Shown: piece after piece, positions 1-47,700 of the stretch
Numbering within the stretch: the first letter of the stretch is position 1
Layout of the letters: each line of letters begins with the position of its first letter
Notes under the pieces: model-generated
The model's input: only the letters and a program-made list of their open reading frames with translations
Told to the model about the DNA's origin: nothing
Database searches by the model: none
Translations under genes and position numbers: made by a program
DNA from: Chrysomallon squamiferum
Lineage: Eukaryota > Mollusca > Gastropoda > Neomphalida > Peltospiridae
Length of the DNA stretch: 60,000 bases
Assembly (NCBI GenBank): GCA_012295275.1
Contig: CM022676.1
Coordinates: forward strand, 15,330,622-15,390,621
Direction: 5' to 3'

Positions 1-114
1 GTAGCTAATTCTGTATCACTTTATTATCTTCTATCTCTGATTCTTATGTAAACCATAATGGAATACACATTTTTAATCATCTATTTATAATGATTTATCT
101 GATATATATTTCAG

Positions 115-32465
<32,351 letters not shown>

Positions 32466-33640
32466 TATATCTCTTTATTAATATGTTTACTTAAAACATC
32501 GAAACACCTTATTATGTCACTTTTATCACACACACACACACACAAACACACACAAATACACACCAATACACACCTATACACACATATATGCGCATATAGG
32601 ATCAAATATTATCCCACCTATTCACCATTATTGAATTTTATTATTCAGCAAAGCTAGTTAAATATGTATGTTTTCATTTTCATACAAGAACGCCTTTAGA
32701 GCCATTTAAAAATATATACATATATATATGGGTTCGATACTTGTGTTATGTTTACATCAGGACAATATATGTAGTATACAGTGTTTGTTGGTATATTTTA
32801 TGTGCTACAATTACAGTCCAGTAAAATTGTGTCTAACTGTGTCTATTATGATTCTGCTTAAAATATATCTAATAGAATTCTGATTAAGTATGTCTAGTAA
32901 GATTCTCATTAAACAAAGTCTAGTAAGAAAAATGTGTGGCGTTGAATTTTTGTGCGGACACATTCACTAATGTCTCTGACTTGATATCTTCTTGAGGACA
33001 GTAAATTATAATGATGATGAGTTACTATCGCACAGAACAATACTTTTTAAAAAAGAGACTTGATTATTATCCACCGAACATAATGCAGTCCAGCAAACAT
33101 GTTTATAGTTTTATTGTTTGTCGTCATAGCAAAATACAATTGAAAATAAATAAAATAGCATACAATAAAATAAAAATAAAAACTCAGTGATGAGTATTAT
33201 AACAGAGTTCCTTTCTTTACTTACTACAAGAGTTATGTAACGACATCTCACCTAAATGTGCCTGTAAGAGCAACATGTCCTAAACATTTCTACAACAATC
33301 AAATTTACAAAATGTTCTGTCCTTCTTAATCCAGTTGTGCTTCTCGCATGACTATCGTCTTCAAGTCGATGCTATTTAAATATCACCTCATCTACCGGAC
33401 GTCAAAACAATCAACTAAACACTGAATTACATCCGAAATTACTATAACCTTAGACAGTCTTAACATTTCTGTAAACATGACTGTAACATGTTGTAGCTGT
33501 CAAATCACTGGTGAAAACAGGTCGATACAGTGATACTCAATTAGTTTAGTATAATCAGTTATATGTTACACGTATGCTACATTTCTCTACATAATAATCT
33601 ACAACTTCATCATTTAAAAGATAAATAAACGTTTTATTAG
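32466..33640 (+). other. Probable 3' UTR and downstream flank
   Basis: AT-rich sequence after the stop with a CA-rich run (32528-32585). The first good aataaa polyadenylation signals are at 33145-33150 and again near 33165-33180, so a 3' UTR of about 0.7 kb is possible. No other gene is seen. Confidence 0.4.
33145..33150 (+). terminator. Candidate polyadenylation signal
   Basis: An aataaa hexamer in a run of related hexamers, the first after the stop codon. The base composition makes chance matches common. Confidence 0.3.
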
Positions 33641-34080
33641 AAATACGCAGTGAACCTTTAAACAAGGATGTATTTTTAGAATATATACAGGATAAGTTTA
33701 AACAAAAACGTATAAGTAGAAAATATATGAAATAACTTTAAATAAAAGCGTTATTTAATATTAATGAAATATTATAAGAGAATATACAGGATAAATTTAA
33801 ATAAAACACGTATTATTAAAAATATCGGTTAAGACTTTAAACAAAAGCGTCTTATTAGAACCCCCCAAAAAACACCAAAATGACTTTGAACAAAACAGGT
33901 ATTATTACAAAACATAAAGGATCAATTTAAAAATACGTATTATTAGAAAATGTACAGTTTAACTTTGAGCAAAAACTTATTTTTAGAAACATACAGTGAA
34001 ACTTAAACAAAAATGTAGAATTGTATGTGGTAACTTTAAACAAAAATGTATTGTTAGAAATAGGCAACTTTATTTCGTGA
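33622..34080. repeat. Degenerate minisatellite, period about 40 bp
   Basis: About ten diverged units, each roughly: cgtattattagaaa, then an atacag-like stretch, then gaactttaaacaaaa. Unit length varies from about 36 to 60 bp. No reading frame runs through it. Confidence 0.75.
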
Positions 34081-34994
34081 AGTAACTAAAACTCGTTAAT
34101 AACACACTGAAACAATAAAACAAGAAACCATACTTTTATTTTATCCTTGATTATAATATTAACGGATGGATGTATGCGTATGTATGTACATACGCATGTG
34201 TAAACATAAATACATACACACACACGATCACACCCACTCCCACCCAACCACACACTATATATTAAATCTTTGTTTCGTTAGATGCATTTCTATTACGTAT
34301 ATTAACTACAAATATTTTATTAACGGATTAATATATATACTTCAAGTTCTCTTTGACAATCAGTAATACCAATTTACAGGAAAGTACCCGATGACGAACT
34401 TTTAAAGGGAGTTTTTAAATTGTAAAGTTCCGTTAATTTGTGGTGAAGATACAGTGAGTTCAGTGTGACAAGCTAAATCAGCTTTCAATTTTTTCCTCTC
34501 CGGTTGCTTCTATTTTTCTTTCGATTCCGCTGTTTTCACCGACGTGCGCAGAAATGTTCTATGTTCTGGCTTGGAAAGTGTGTGTGTGGCATGGTGTGTG
34601 CGTGTGTGCGTATTTAGTCAGTCTCGCAATCACATCTATAAATGCACACACACGCATATAGACACATATTTACCGTTTGTGTTATGATTGTGTGCGTGTA
34701 AGTTTCTGAGTATTTACAGGTTTCATTGCCAGACTGATATATTCACATACATATATGGATTGCATAAAAACAATAGACATACATATGTGTGTTTGTGTCT
34801 ATGTATGTGTATATAAATTCAATAATTATATTAATGTTTAAATTTGATTTGTATAAATTAAATTGTTAATACAATATCTATAGTTTAAGATATATCAAAT
34901 TTTATATAGAATTGTTACAGCCATTTATTGTTTTATCAGTGTATAAATTTACAGGTCAAGAACTCTCCATAACAGATATTTACCTTTGTATAGG

Positions 34995-35036
<42 letters not shown>

Positions 35037-36651
35037 TTTACTGCAGTCGATTATGCGCACCTGCGTGTGTTTGTGCTATATTACTATTAGATTCTCCAAA
35101 GCATTTCCATTTATGGTCCTCTATTTTTAGTGAGTTTTGTATTCGAGGTCGAATCTGAATAAAAATTCTATGAATGGAACATTTGAAGTTTTTTCTTTGT
35201 GCTAGTTGTACGAAACTTACCTCGTATTGTGAAAGAAGAAGCATTTACTATCAGTAAAACGTTTATAGATCTTTTATCTCTCTTTCTGAAAGCAAAAACG
35301 TCTATATTGGACATTACAAATGATATTAAGCGACAGAAATTTTGTTTTGTCTGGTTTATGTGCAGCGTGTGAAAGGTTTATCGCGAACGTTGGTCACTAC
35401 AAATAAACAAAACAAAACAAAAATTATGTCGTGTAATGTCATTTATAATATCCAATATAAACGTCTTTGTTTCCAGAAATCTGGAGAAAAGGTTTATGAA
35501 GAACTTCTGTAGCAGCAGACACGTTTCAAAACTAACAGCTGTGTTTCGTCTCTTAAAGCACAGAGAAAGGGAAGATTTAACCCTCTGTCTGAGAGAGAAG
35601 TCAACAGCGTGTTTATTCCGAACCACGCGGAGTCTTACAATACGACTGATGAAATCGATTCTCCTCAGCCAGAACCTCCTCAATTCTGTTACACCTCCCC
35701 AAAACACCCCCTGTAAATACGCAAACCTATACTTTTAAATAGAATTTAAAATATACCATCAGAAATGTTCGATAACCGTGAACACGATAACAGTAAATAT
35801 ACATGGTTCATGTAACTACTGTTATAAAAATATGGTATACAAAATGTCAGAGGTCACTTACAGACATATAAAATGTATATATATGTCATATCACACACCG
35901 GCGTCACCCTTCACCAAACACGTTTCAAGAACAACAACTACAACAACAATAATAATCAATTGATTTCTTCTTTGTTTATGTCCTTAGTAATGCGGTCGTA
36001 CCCTCACAGTTTAAGAAAAAACATAATAAACAAATTAAATAGAACAGAACAAAATGTGTGTTTAATTGATTTTGAAAAAGTCAACATACCCAGACCGAAC
36101 ATTTGCAGTCTGCTTGAGCCGATGTTTTTCTTTACGTGGAACACACACTGACTTTATTTTTTTTTTTGATGTAAACACTAACGTTTCCCGGAAATTTGTC
36201 GTTACGTCTAGTTTCAGTTTAGCTTACCGTATACACCACAATATAGGAAAAAGAGAAATGTAGAAACGTTTCTTCGATAAAATACAAATACCTACAGTCA
36301 TACACATATACATACGCATATAAAAACGCATGCAGAGAAACATAAACGCACACACACAGTGACACGCACAAAAATATTCTTACAAAGACATCAACACACA
36401 TAATTCAGTCGAAAGGAAGCGGCTAGCGTAGGTGAAAATAATAACTTTATAATTTTCTGTATTTCAGAATTTTGTACTTAAATATTCTCAAGATATTTTG
36501 TCAGCATTGTTTTCTTTAAAACATTTATTTTTAATTTTTTTATTTTTGTTTTTAAAGTCGCGTTCTGTTAAAATTTAAACTCAGAACTTATTTTCTCATA
36601 TTTACGGTGTTTGATTCATGAACTCTAAACGCGTTTCTATAATTATTATTA

Positions 36652-36683
<32 letters not shown>

Positions 36684-36700
36684 TTATTTTAATTTTATTT
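34081..36700. other. Intergenic stretch without a recognised gene
   Basis: Contains TG/CA-rich runs (34160-34260, 34570-34810), a (TA)n tract at about 34997-35033, an imperfect foldback at 35285-35478, a CA-rich run near 36300-36400, and an (ATT)n plus poly-T block at 36640-36718. A 100-codon plus-strand frame at 35436-35738 overlaps the foldback and is not recognised. Confidence 0.5.
35285..35478. repeat. Imperfect inverted repeat (foldback)
   Basis: The arm at about 35285-35352 (…aaaaacgtctatattggacatt…) is the near reverse complement of the arm at about 35405-35478 (…aatatccaatataaacgtcttt…), with a spacer of about 55 bp. Mismatches are scattered along arms of about 70 bp. Confidence 0.7.
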
Positions 36701-36719
36701 TTTTTTTTTTTTTTTTTAG

Positions 36720-37740
36720 TTTTTGCATTTGTTCATTAAATAATTATATACTATAAAGAAAATCAATGTCTGTTATGGAATAACTTTTACGAAATACAGC
36801 TTGCTTTTGTAAAAGCAGGTTTGTTTTATCTGTACTTATTTGATTCAGAATTCATTATAGATTCAAATAATTTACCTCAAGAGATTGATAATGTAACAGG
36901 TGACTTCTGGCACTTTTATTCTTATATACTGGTTTCATGAGTCCCATCAACCAACTAGATGTTACAGTTGATGTTTGAAGAATAACCTACAACAATAGAA
37001 CATATAAAGGTAATATAATATTAAGAGTATATATTAATATATTCATCAGTAATAAAGTCTTCTCCGCCTGGTTGATCACTGTTAACTGCTCTAGATACTG
37101 CGTCGGCTGAAAAAGGGTTGTTCAAAATATCATTAGTGCTTTCCTGGCTTTGAGTGCGCAATTTTCATGAACGCTACAATTAAAGGTTGTGAAAAAACAA
37201 ATCAATTAACACATGTTCTTCTGATAGTCAGTGTTTATTGCTGTTAAGAGCTGACCAGTACTTTATTGGATTTGACGTTTTTATCATTTTTATTTTACGT
37301 TTAATATATATTTTATGTTCCCTAATTGATCTATTTAGTGTTTGTTTGAATTGATTCTCTTTGTACTTCAAGTTAGTTTTCAGTATACATCCACCATATT
37401 GTTTATATCTTTGTCTTTCTTCCCTGACATCTTTTGTGGCAGTTTTGCAAGCTCTGTTAAAACAGGCCTGATTATAATGATGATTAATGTAATATAGGTT
37501 GGTTTCTTTCCAAACCTCTCTTTAGCTGCAGTTATAAAGATTACATTTATATATGAGACTATATTAGTAAAACAAATCAGAATCAACGTCCGCAGATATG
37601 CAATTTTGTAAGTTTTGTGATATTTCATTTAATAAACGCTTCTGCTTTTTAAAGTTATCATATTGCTTTTAATCATTAAACGATTTCGCTGAGACTTCCT
37701 CACAGCTTAGGTGTATGAATTACAGTGTTTTCTGGATTTA
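36720..37740 (-). pseudogene. Truncated LINE (non-LTR) fragment, copy 1
   Basis: Matches the minus-strand LINE fragment at 50640-51470 over its length, for example the block reading agtcccatcaaccaac and the aaatcatt-like ends. It carries the region around the start of reverse transcriptase but stops short of the palm motifs, which are present only in copy 2. Stops and frameshifts abound. Confidence 0.55.
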
Positions 37741-37817
37741 TATGTGTATTTAGTTTGGCCTACTGACATTTAACGACACACCTATCTTCATCTACTCTTC
37801 CAGTAACAATAAACATG

Positions 37818-37950
<133 letters not shown>

Positions 37951-38638
37951 GTGATTTATCTTCAAGGTATATGCAACAAGCAAACGAAGTTTAAAATGGT
38001 GGAAATTTTAATTAAAATTTAAAAACAAAAAAAAATTTAAAAAAAGAAAAATCAAACATTTGATATAAACAAGATAATATTAAAGGTTATATATTATCAT
38101 AGATTAATTTAATTTATTTACAAATTTGTCTTCCTCTATACAAGATCACGCGATTAACAAATTACACATGATTTTAAAATAATTTTAAAAATAGTGTGTC
38201 ACTGATACACGAGATACACTAAAGTACACCCAGTGTTATTATTGCATCTTACACAGCGCCTACTGTTTTACTAGATTAGAGCAAGACAGACTATTCTAAG
38301 TGACTGTCATACGTGTAAACTGTTTTCTGTGTATATGTGTGTCTTCATCTTTTCAGATGTGTGTCTGTATATTTATGTATATGTGTCTATGTATATTTAT
38401 GTCTACGTGTGTATGTTTATGGGTGTATGTTTGTACGTGTAGACATATTTCTTTACTTACAGATTGTTACAACACGAATGTTGAAACACGAATCCCGTAG
38501 TAACTTAACACCTCCATTATTTCTATTAGTAGCTATCAAAGTGTAACGAGCGCTTTACCACTGATAGGACAACACAGACATGAAAAACATCACCTTGACA
38601 GAAAACAGATGACACTGTGTTTTTTTGTTTTTTTGTTT

Positions 38639-38674
<36 letters not shown>

Positions 38675-39653
38675 TAGATACATTTCTCATCCTTTCGTGG
38701 TTATTATTATCATCTACCTACAACGAAAAATCCACTCATAATTATATGAGTCATTTAATAAGAGCACAACAGACTTTCATGATGTTTTCGACGCAAGACA
38801 GGATATGGTTATAGAAAAAATAAAATTAATTAAAATGAAAATGCTGACAATATTTACAGATTAAATAATACAGAAATGAACGAGGCTGTAATACGGCTAA
38901 AAACTAAGATTCTGCAGTTATAAATTTATTTACTTTTTCCGGAGGGGTCGATGGGGGCTGAGTTTGTCATGAAATGGACTTCAGCCACATTTTTTTACAC
39001 GTTGAACTCTTCTTTGTTCTTTATTCTTGAGATTAAATTATCTGGTCCTGTAGTTGTATCTTTATTACTGATTTATAATTGAACATTTTAAATTAATCTG
39101 CCACAGAATAAAAGAAAATTTAAACAGTTAAAAAATACAACATAGCTCATACAAATAAGCAGCATCAGTGTGTTTATTTACCCGTAACAAGTAGCACGGC
39201 TTCTTTATACTTTTTATCCGACTTTGACCTCTGTAAAGTGTAACTGGTGAACCGGAGAACTGTAACTTGTAGGATAAATTACTTTAGTCTAGTTTTCACG
39301 AGCAGACGATGGTTTTGTTAATGAGATTTTTACACTGAAAAAAAACAAACAACGTCAAACACGTATTCTCGTTTCGAAAGCGCTCAGCGATAACGAAACA
39401 GCTTTAAGAGTTTATAATTATATGACGTGTCCATATTACTCTTTTCTTTTTTATTATTATAACTGTTGTTGTGATTCTGGCAGCAAATGTAAAATTACTT
39501 CAATAAAAATTATTAATTTGAAAATAATTTGACAATAATAACAGTTTTCAGGATTATGATTATATGAAGTACCTAGACTAATTATTTTATTATTGCTATA
39601 ATCATAATGATAATCTTTATTATTATTATTAATATTGTTATTAATAACTTTAC

Positions 39654-39689
<36 letters not shown>

Positions 39690-40188
39690 CATTACCAACA
39701 TCTGTATTAACACACATCAGACAACTGAGTGTGTATTTTAACGTATATACATCAGAAAAGCAAACTATAGAAATCATAGGAGTGCTTTTGAAAATGAAAA
39801 TAAGATAATATTGAAGGTTACACATTATTATATCATTTTATTTAAGTTGACAGAGTTGTTTTCTTCTTACGCAAGATCCCTCTGTTAAAACATTACAGCT
39901 TACCTAGAGATAATTTTAAAATGTTCTTTTTCGAAATATGTTTGTATTCTTCTTTTCGTTCGGTGCTGAAACTAGCGTGACCAGCATATTAAATATAGTG
40001 TGTTTGTTTGTTATGTAGGTCAGATGAAAATAGTGTGTCACTGATACACGATATTCACAAAAACATACTCGGGTTTTATTTACGAGGATCAGACTTGTTA
40101 TTGTATGTTAGAGTAAAACAGGCTGTTCTGTGTTATTGTGTATGTATGTATGCATGTATGTATGTGTGTGTCTGTGCGTGTATGTATA

Positions 40189-40220
<32 letters not shown>

Positions 40221-40539
40221 TATTATTATTATTATTATTGTTATTATTATTAATAACTTTCACGGTAGAGAAAGCGAAACCTGATGGCAATGATTAGAAA
40301 TATAATTTTCTGAAATGTATTACCTGTCTCTGTTCACGGTTTCAATTTGCTATGAATATGCTTCACACAATTTTAATATGGAATGTATTTCACCGTTGTG
40401 TCGATACATGGTTTTCAGTACATAATATTAATAAGTGAAGAAGAAAATTAACATAACGCTTTAATAATCATTATTATCTGATTATCTTTATTACTGCTTT
40501 TTCTTCATTTTTATAGTTTATTATTATTATTATTATTTC

Positions 40540-40576
<37 letters not shown>

Positions 40577-41047
40577 CGTTGTCGTTGTTGTTGTTATTAA
40601 ACAGTTGCTATTGATGTACTCATGAATGTTGATAAACGTAAATTATTTCTTATTTTCCTATTTATTTCTACACTTATGCGCAGACACTGTATTAACAATG
40701 AATGTTTCAGCTCTTTGTAAATAATACCCAGTATATCTCTGTGTATCTCGTGCAGCATAACCTATCTGACCTACATAACAAACAAACACACACTTGCTGT
40801 TCTGTTATAGAAATATCGTTCGAGCACCACTGAATGTATACGGAAGTACGTGAAAAACAAAACGAGCATTTTAAAAGTATCTTTACGTGTGCTATAGCGA
40901 TCTCACAAATAAAATAAGAAAAATACAGCTGCCGGGTAATTAATATTAATGTTCATTTTTCGCATGTATGTATTGAATCATCGAAACCGCAAAATAGGAA
41001 AGGGATTATTTTCAATCTGGAAAACACCCTCGGGTTAATTGTCAAAC

Positions 41048-41049
<2 letters not shown>

Positions 41050-41121
<72 letters not shown>
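41050..41121. repeat. (TC)n microsatellite
   Basis: A TC run of about 72 bp, with its duplicate at 54979-55060, each followed by gcttactgt. Confidence 0.98.
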
Positions 41122-41123
<2 letters not shown>

Positions 41124-43559
41124 TTACTGTTTTAAGTTTTAAGGTATATGCAACAAACGCAAACTATATACTGGTTGGAATGTTTATTAAAATTAAAATA
41201 AAGTATGATTACAATTTTGCTTAAAAACAATTTTAAAATTATTTTTTATCCTATAATATTTCAGTATTTTGCTATTACTTTTGACGAAACTCGCCAGCAT
41301 ATCAAATTAAATCTGTAAAGTGTCTGTTTGTTTGTTATTTAGGTGAGATAAAAATAGCGTGTCACTGATACACGAGATACACTAAGGTGTACCCAGTGAT
41401 ATTTACGACGATCAAACCTTAAACAGGATCTACTGTTACGGCAGGTTAGAGCCAGACAGACTTTTCTAAGCGTGTGTGTGTGTTTATGTTTTTAGACGTG
41501 TCATGTTTATATATTTCTATGTATATTTCTGTTTATGTGTGTATATATAAGTATACAAGTCTGTATGTGTGTATATATTTCAACATTTATGAGTGTACCT
41601 ATGGACAAAATGCCTGATCCACCAGCAGAACAATATCCTGGTATCAGCATTCAGAAGGGTTTTATCTCATTTCAACTGCCCTGATTGCTAGACGGGTACC
41701 TGACAATTTGGCCCTGTGTACGAGATTGACAGTATCCCCATTTGATCTTACAGTGGTTAATCAGAAAGATGTGCATGGAGAACATGAGAAAACCGAACTT
41801 CCATATTTCAAAATTGTCTGAAATCTTAAGTTTCTACAAACAAACGGTGAAATATGTATACATTTCAGACTTGAAACCAAATATAAATAAAATACTGTTA
41901 TATAATTATGTGTGACTCAAGTTACTTTTATTCCGCTCACATAAAGGAAGTAGTATATGGTGAACTGATGTGATGGAAAAACACACATTTTAATGCATGA
42001 TACATATCATGAAGTGGATATGATGACTTAGCTTACAGACATTCAGAATGATTCGGAACAGATCAAGGATTTACTGGTGTATCATGAACATTTCCGTACT
42101 TTCGTAATTCCTATCATGAATCAGCTTAACCTGTCTAGGAACGAGTTAAGTATCACACTGTACAACACACAAGTCATTTACTTCTTTGCTCAGGATGTTG
42201 CCATCTGAACCAGGATTAATTTTTCTGTAATAGCCAAGGAAATGAACAAAGAAGCTAAACTTAAGAATAGTGGGAAAAATGTCATGCCTTGTTAAAGATG
42301 GTGAACGACTAGAACACAAGTGAAGACTGTTTTTTGATTTACAGATTCTTCCCACAAAGATTATGAATAGGTATCCCGAAGTCACAGAATAACTGTTACA
42401 TGTTTCTTAGTAGCAGTAAGTGTGTAACATGAGCTTTACCACTGAAAGAACACCACCTTGGCAGAAAAGAAATGAGATTTTGTTAATAATCGAAACTGAT
42501 GAAATCTCAACTATACAGTAGGGATGAAGAATTTCTAGATATATTTCATATCCATTCATAATTACAATCGTCATTTAGCAATATATATTTTCATTATATC
42601 TCAACAGATAGGATTATACTAAAATGGATTTCATTGGTTAATGTTTTGTGTAGATAACAACTTCAGAATGCGCCTACGCTGAAAAATCACATACAGTATG
42701 CTTTTTAATAGTTACGATCTAATACTTTCTCCATGTAGTATATTGAAGACACTAGAGATAATCATTCGCTGAAGAATTTATCGAAATTAACTGAATCAGT
42801 ATAGAAGTTCAGAACAAAATGTCTTTAACTAAACACACAAATATACAAATCATTGTTGACAGAATTAGTCACAAACACACACATGCGCGCGCGCACACAC
42901 TCTCTGCAATCACATTTAGACACATAAATATATACGGATATTTTATCTTGTGTTTCTGAAGTATATGTAACGTCAAACTATTTTGAATACACAAACAGAC
43001 TGAGATACAGGCAGATAGAGGTAGCTAAAGTAAATAGACAGACCATAACGAAAACGTTTCTTCACTATTCTTAATAACAGTACGTTTTATTTCACATGCC
43101 ATACGATTCATTGTATGTACTAAAAGCTTTGAAACAGGTCTGCGGTTACGAAATGAACTGTTCAGATCGTCGTAAAATACACTTGTGTGTGTCGTGTACA
43201 TAACAAACAACCACAGACTTGTTCTCTTATCTTCATATGCACGTCATGTGAATATCGGCTGAGCGCTATGAAGTGTTTGAAAAACGAAAACAATATTTTG
43301 AAATTATCTGTACGCAATGATCTGAAACATAAAACAAGAAAAAGATGAACCTGCAAATAAGTAACCTTAATCTATAGTAGTCATATGTATACTCATCACT
43401 GAAACCTTTAAGTACTTAATGAATCTTTCCCTGTAAAAATAACAAAACATTTAAAATATCACTTTTATTCAGTAGTTAAAGAAACTGCAGAAATGTTTTA
43501 CACAAGTATACACCTGTATTAGTTGCTTAGCATGAACGACCAGTTCATTCATTTTAATA

Positions 43560-43840
43560 TATCAAACGTCTGTTTTACGAATTGTGAAACAGTAACATCT
43601 AGAATAATCCCACAATGTGCACAGATGGATTAAGTTAGCTTTCCGGTTACAATTTTAAACTTAGTGAACATGTTATGAATATAAAGATAGGAATCAACAT
43701 CAAAATTAAACTATTTGCGTTTGACAGAGACAAACTTGTCTGTTCCGTTTTTAAGTAAGATTTCTTATTTTTTTATCTTTTTAAAATTTAATTTGTTATA
43801 TCTATAGTCGATAATATTTATTTTAATATAAATTACAAAC
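43560..43840 (+). repeat. Decayed gene-start segment, copy in the first duplication
   Basis: The blocks gttagctttcc, gttatgaatataaagatagg and tttgcgtttgacagagacaaac match the promoter and first-exon segment at about 47880-48060 (tatataaggctaag, tttgatggagacaaac). The signal-peptide reading frame is not preserved here and no ATG lies at the matching place. A further copy lies at about 57700-57930. Confidence 0.5.
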
Positions 43841-44673
43841 ATTCTCGATTTGCCCATCAATCAGACAAAACTTAGCGAACAAATTAGTCTAAATCTAAAG
43901 TTTCAATTCCTGAAGGAACAGTAGGTGACACCAGGAATGCATAATAAGCAGACTTGTGTATGCGGTTGTTTAAATAAAGTGTAATCAGCAATGAACGTAA
44001 TTATTAACGTGAACTGAGAGAAAAAGCATTAAATATTTTACTTAACTTTAAAACAAAATAATAAAATCAACAAAAAAAGTTGAAAAAAAAAAGAAGATAA
44101 AAATAATATAGTTTAAAACTAAATCAAAATAAAATAAAAAAATAAAAGTAAAATAAGAGTGTTTGCAGCAGTCTGTATAGCGATATACATCAAATCCTAA
44201 TCGCAGAATGTCGACAAAATCGTCAAACTGACGCAGTGTCTGAGAGAAAATACAAGTGAAAAGACATGATAATCATCGTTCAAGGTTTCATAGCGACAAT
44301 CGAGAGATATATGTAGATTTATCAGATTTTTTAAAATTATTAATTAATCTATTTATTTAATTAGCATAATTTATTAACCGGATCATATGTATGTGAGATA
44401 AGTTTTTGTGAACGATCGTTATAAATTGACGAATTATGAAAACAAAATGAAAATTAATTTTCACATTGGTTAAACAATCTTGTCCTCTAAATATTTTTTT
44501 AATGGTCGGATGACAACACTTCCTGGTTTACAAGTGCGATGTTCGATAATGTGTGTTTTCTATTCTCTGCGTTAAGAACGTTTGTTTTCTATCGCCTGAA
44601 TTACTGCAGAGAAAAGTGTAAGAGTTTAATCGACGATATGAAGGTATTAAGTTATCATGTTCACCTCTTCCGG

Positions 44674-44707
<34 letters not shown>

Positions 44708-47700
44708 CACCGGCACCATATATTAAAAGGAGAGATTAGCTTAATAATGATCTGAAACATAAAACAAGAAAAAGATGAACCTGCAAATAATTATCGTTAA
44801 TATACAGTAGTCATATCTATACTCATAACTGAAACGTTTAAGTACTAAACGAATCTTTCCCTGTAAAATATAACAAAACATTTAAAATATCACTTTAATT
44901 CAGTTATTAAAGAAACTTCAAAATGTTTTACACAAGTATACACCCGTATTAGTTGTTTAGCATGAACGAATTTGATTAATTTTATCACAGCTTAAAAAAT
45001 CCTCTCTTTTAAATATTTTTTTACTGGTCAGATAACAACACTTCCTGGATTACAAGTGCGATGTTCGATTATGTGTGTTTTCTATTATCTGCGGTAAGAA
45101 CGTTTGTTTTCTATCACCTGAATTGCTGCGAACAAACATTTGAGATTTCTAGGTCTTAATAATGGACGATACAAAGGTATTAAGTTATTATGCTCACCTG
45201 TTCCGGATTGTACAGGCAAAAACAAAATAAATAAATAAATAAATAAAGGCACAAATATTAAAAGGACACATTAGCTATATTTTAATTTAATAATTATTAT
45301 AATAATTTCTTTAGACATTAGTCACATTCACACATGCAAACAAATAAATACATACACACGCTTTAGTATCCATATTTACTTAAAAACTAAGTATTTATAA
45401 AAAAATAATAATTAGCCTTATCACTACTTTCTATTCTGATTATTATTATTATTATTATTATTAGTAGTAGTAGTAGTAGTAGTATTATTAGTATTATTAT
45501 TATATATATATATATATAATTTGTTTGTTTATGTTATGATTACATTCCATAATCTCGGCGACAGAATATATCATCATCTAAACTGATTAATTGATACACA
45601 ATGATAAATACCGGAGAGTTTATATTACCATCATACAAAGCAAATTAGAACTGGAAATTAAGATTTGTGTTTGGAATTATCCCACAGACCAGCTTGACCA
45701 ACATCTAGATTAACAAATATCACATAAATGAGTTTGTATTTTAACGTATATGCAGCACACAAAGTACGAAAATCATAAGAGTGCTTATTAAAATTAAAAT
45801 AAAATATCAATTTGTGTAATTAAGATAATATTACAGGTTATACATTAATATATATCAAAAAACAAATGATGAAAATCATAGTCATATTCATTAAAATTAA
45901 AATTAAATATCAATTTTTCTAGGTAAGATAATATTAAAGGGTATACATTAGTATAGACTAATTTTATTTAATTTTACATCTGTGTCTTCTTCTTATGCAA
46001 AATAGCTCTGATAAAACATTACAACTTACCTAGAGATAATTTAAAAAAAAAAAAAATGTTTTCGAAATAGTTTTGTATACTGGATTTCGTTTTGTGATGA
46101 AACTATTGTGGCCAGTATATCAAATTAACTCTGTTTGTTTGTTATGCAGTCCAGATAAAAATAGTGTGTCACTGAAACACGATACTCACAAAGATGTACT
46201 CGGTTGTTTTTTTACGAAGATCAAACTGTTGCTGTTGGTTAGAGTAAGACAAACTCTTCTATGTGACTGCGTGTATGTGTGTATGTGTGTTTGTGTGTCT
46301 GCATATGTATTTGTGTTTATATGTGTATGCATATGTATATATCTGTTTCTGTGTATCTATGTCAACAGTTATGATTGTAGCTATGGAGAAAAGAGAAATA
46401 GGGTAAATATATTGTATACAAAACGATCTTGTTTTATTTTATATTCGGTGATCCACTATTTGGAAAATTCCATGTTATCTGGATTCATATATATTTTTGT
46501 TTCTGTGTACGTATGTCAAAAATTATGACTATACCTATGAAGAAAATAGAAATAGTCTAAATATATTCTTCACACAACGACATTTTTTATTTCATTTTGG
46601 GTGATCCACTATTAGGACAGTTCCACGATATTAGGATTCAGAAGGGTTTGATCTCATTTGAACTGCCCTGATTGCTAGCGAGGTATTACAGGAAATATGC
46701 ACTGTGTAAGAGCTTGACAATGTCCAAATATATTCGACTTACAGAGAAATGAGACCAGGGAATTATGTGGCTTGATGGCTAATTCCCATTATAAATATAC
46801 TTAACATCACTAGGAAAGGGTTCATTATCACACTGTTCAGCTTACGAGTCGTTAATTTTATTTCTTGAAGAAACTGATTTTTCTTCGATACAGTCTAGGG
46901 AACGAACAAAGATGAAGAAGAATTTAGGGTAAAATGTTGAAAGACAAAAACAGATTTTTACCACAAAGATGACGAACAGGAATCCCGAATTCAAACAGTT
47001 CCTGCAATAGTTTTATTTCTAGAAGTGAAACTTTAAGTTTTACCACTGATGGAACATCTACTTGAAAAATATCACGCTGTGAAAAAAAAGATACGAAATA
47101 AAGTCTCAAAAAAAACCCTAAAAGTTGACAACTATACAGCTGATATGAAGAATTTTAGATTGCTAGATATATTTCGTATCCATTCATAATTATTATAATC
47201 ATTTAGCAATATACATTTTCTTTACAACAGAACAAATATGATTATAAAACAAATAATTCATTAATTGTTTGATGCTTACTGCATGCTGATAACAGCTTCA
47301 GAATGCGCCTCTGTTGACAAACCACTAATAACATGATTCTCCGATAGTTACAAAATAATTATTTCTGTTTTTACTATATTCAAGACAGTAAAGATAGTTA
47401 TTTGCTGAAGAATTTATGAAAATTAACCAAATCAGCATAACAGTTCAGAACAGAATATCTGTAAACACACGAACATGTGAATCGTTGTTCACAGAATCAG
47501 ACACACACACAAAGACACATGCACATCCGTGCGATCAAATTTAGACACTTTCACACAAGTATCAAAGTATCTGAAGTATTCATAATGATAAAAAATGTTG
47601 AATAAATAAATAGATAGATAGATAGACAAATAGACAGTCAGAGAGATAGATACAGAGATAGATAGGCAAACAGACAGGCAGACAGATATATCGATAGATA

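Noticed and set aside
39980-40253. Frames with NSVSLIHDTHKNILG near 40.0, 46.1 and 54.0 kb as exons of a gene
   Set aside because: An acceptor-like ttatgtag precedes them and the sequence is similar in three places, but the frames run into TG repeats, other copies (38.2, 41.35, 52.5 and 55.4 kb) have stops, and the block also occurs inverted. Better explained as a dispersed repeat.
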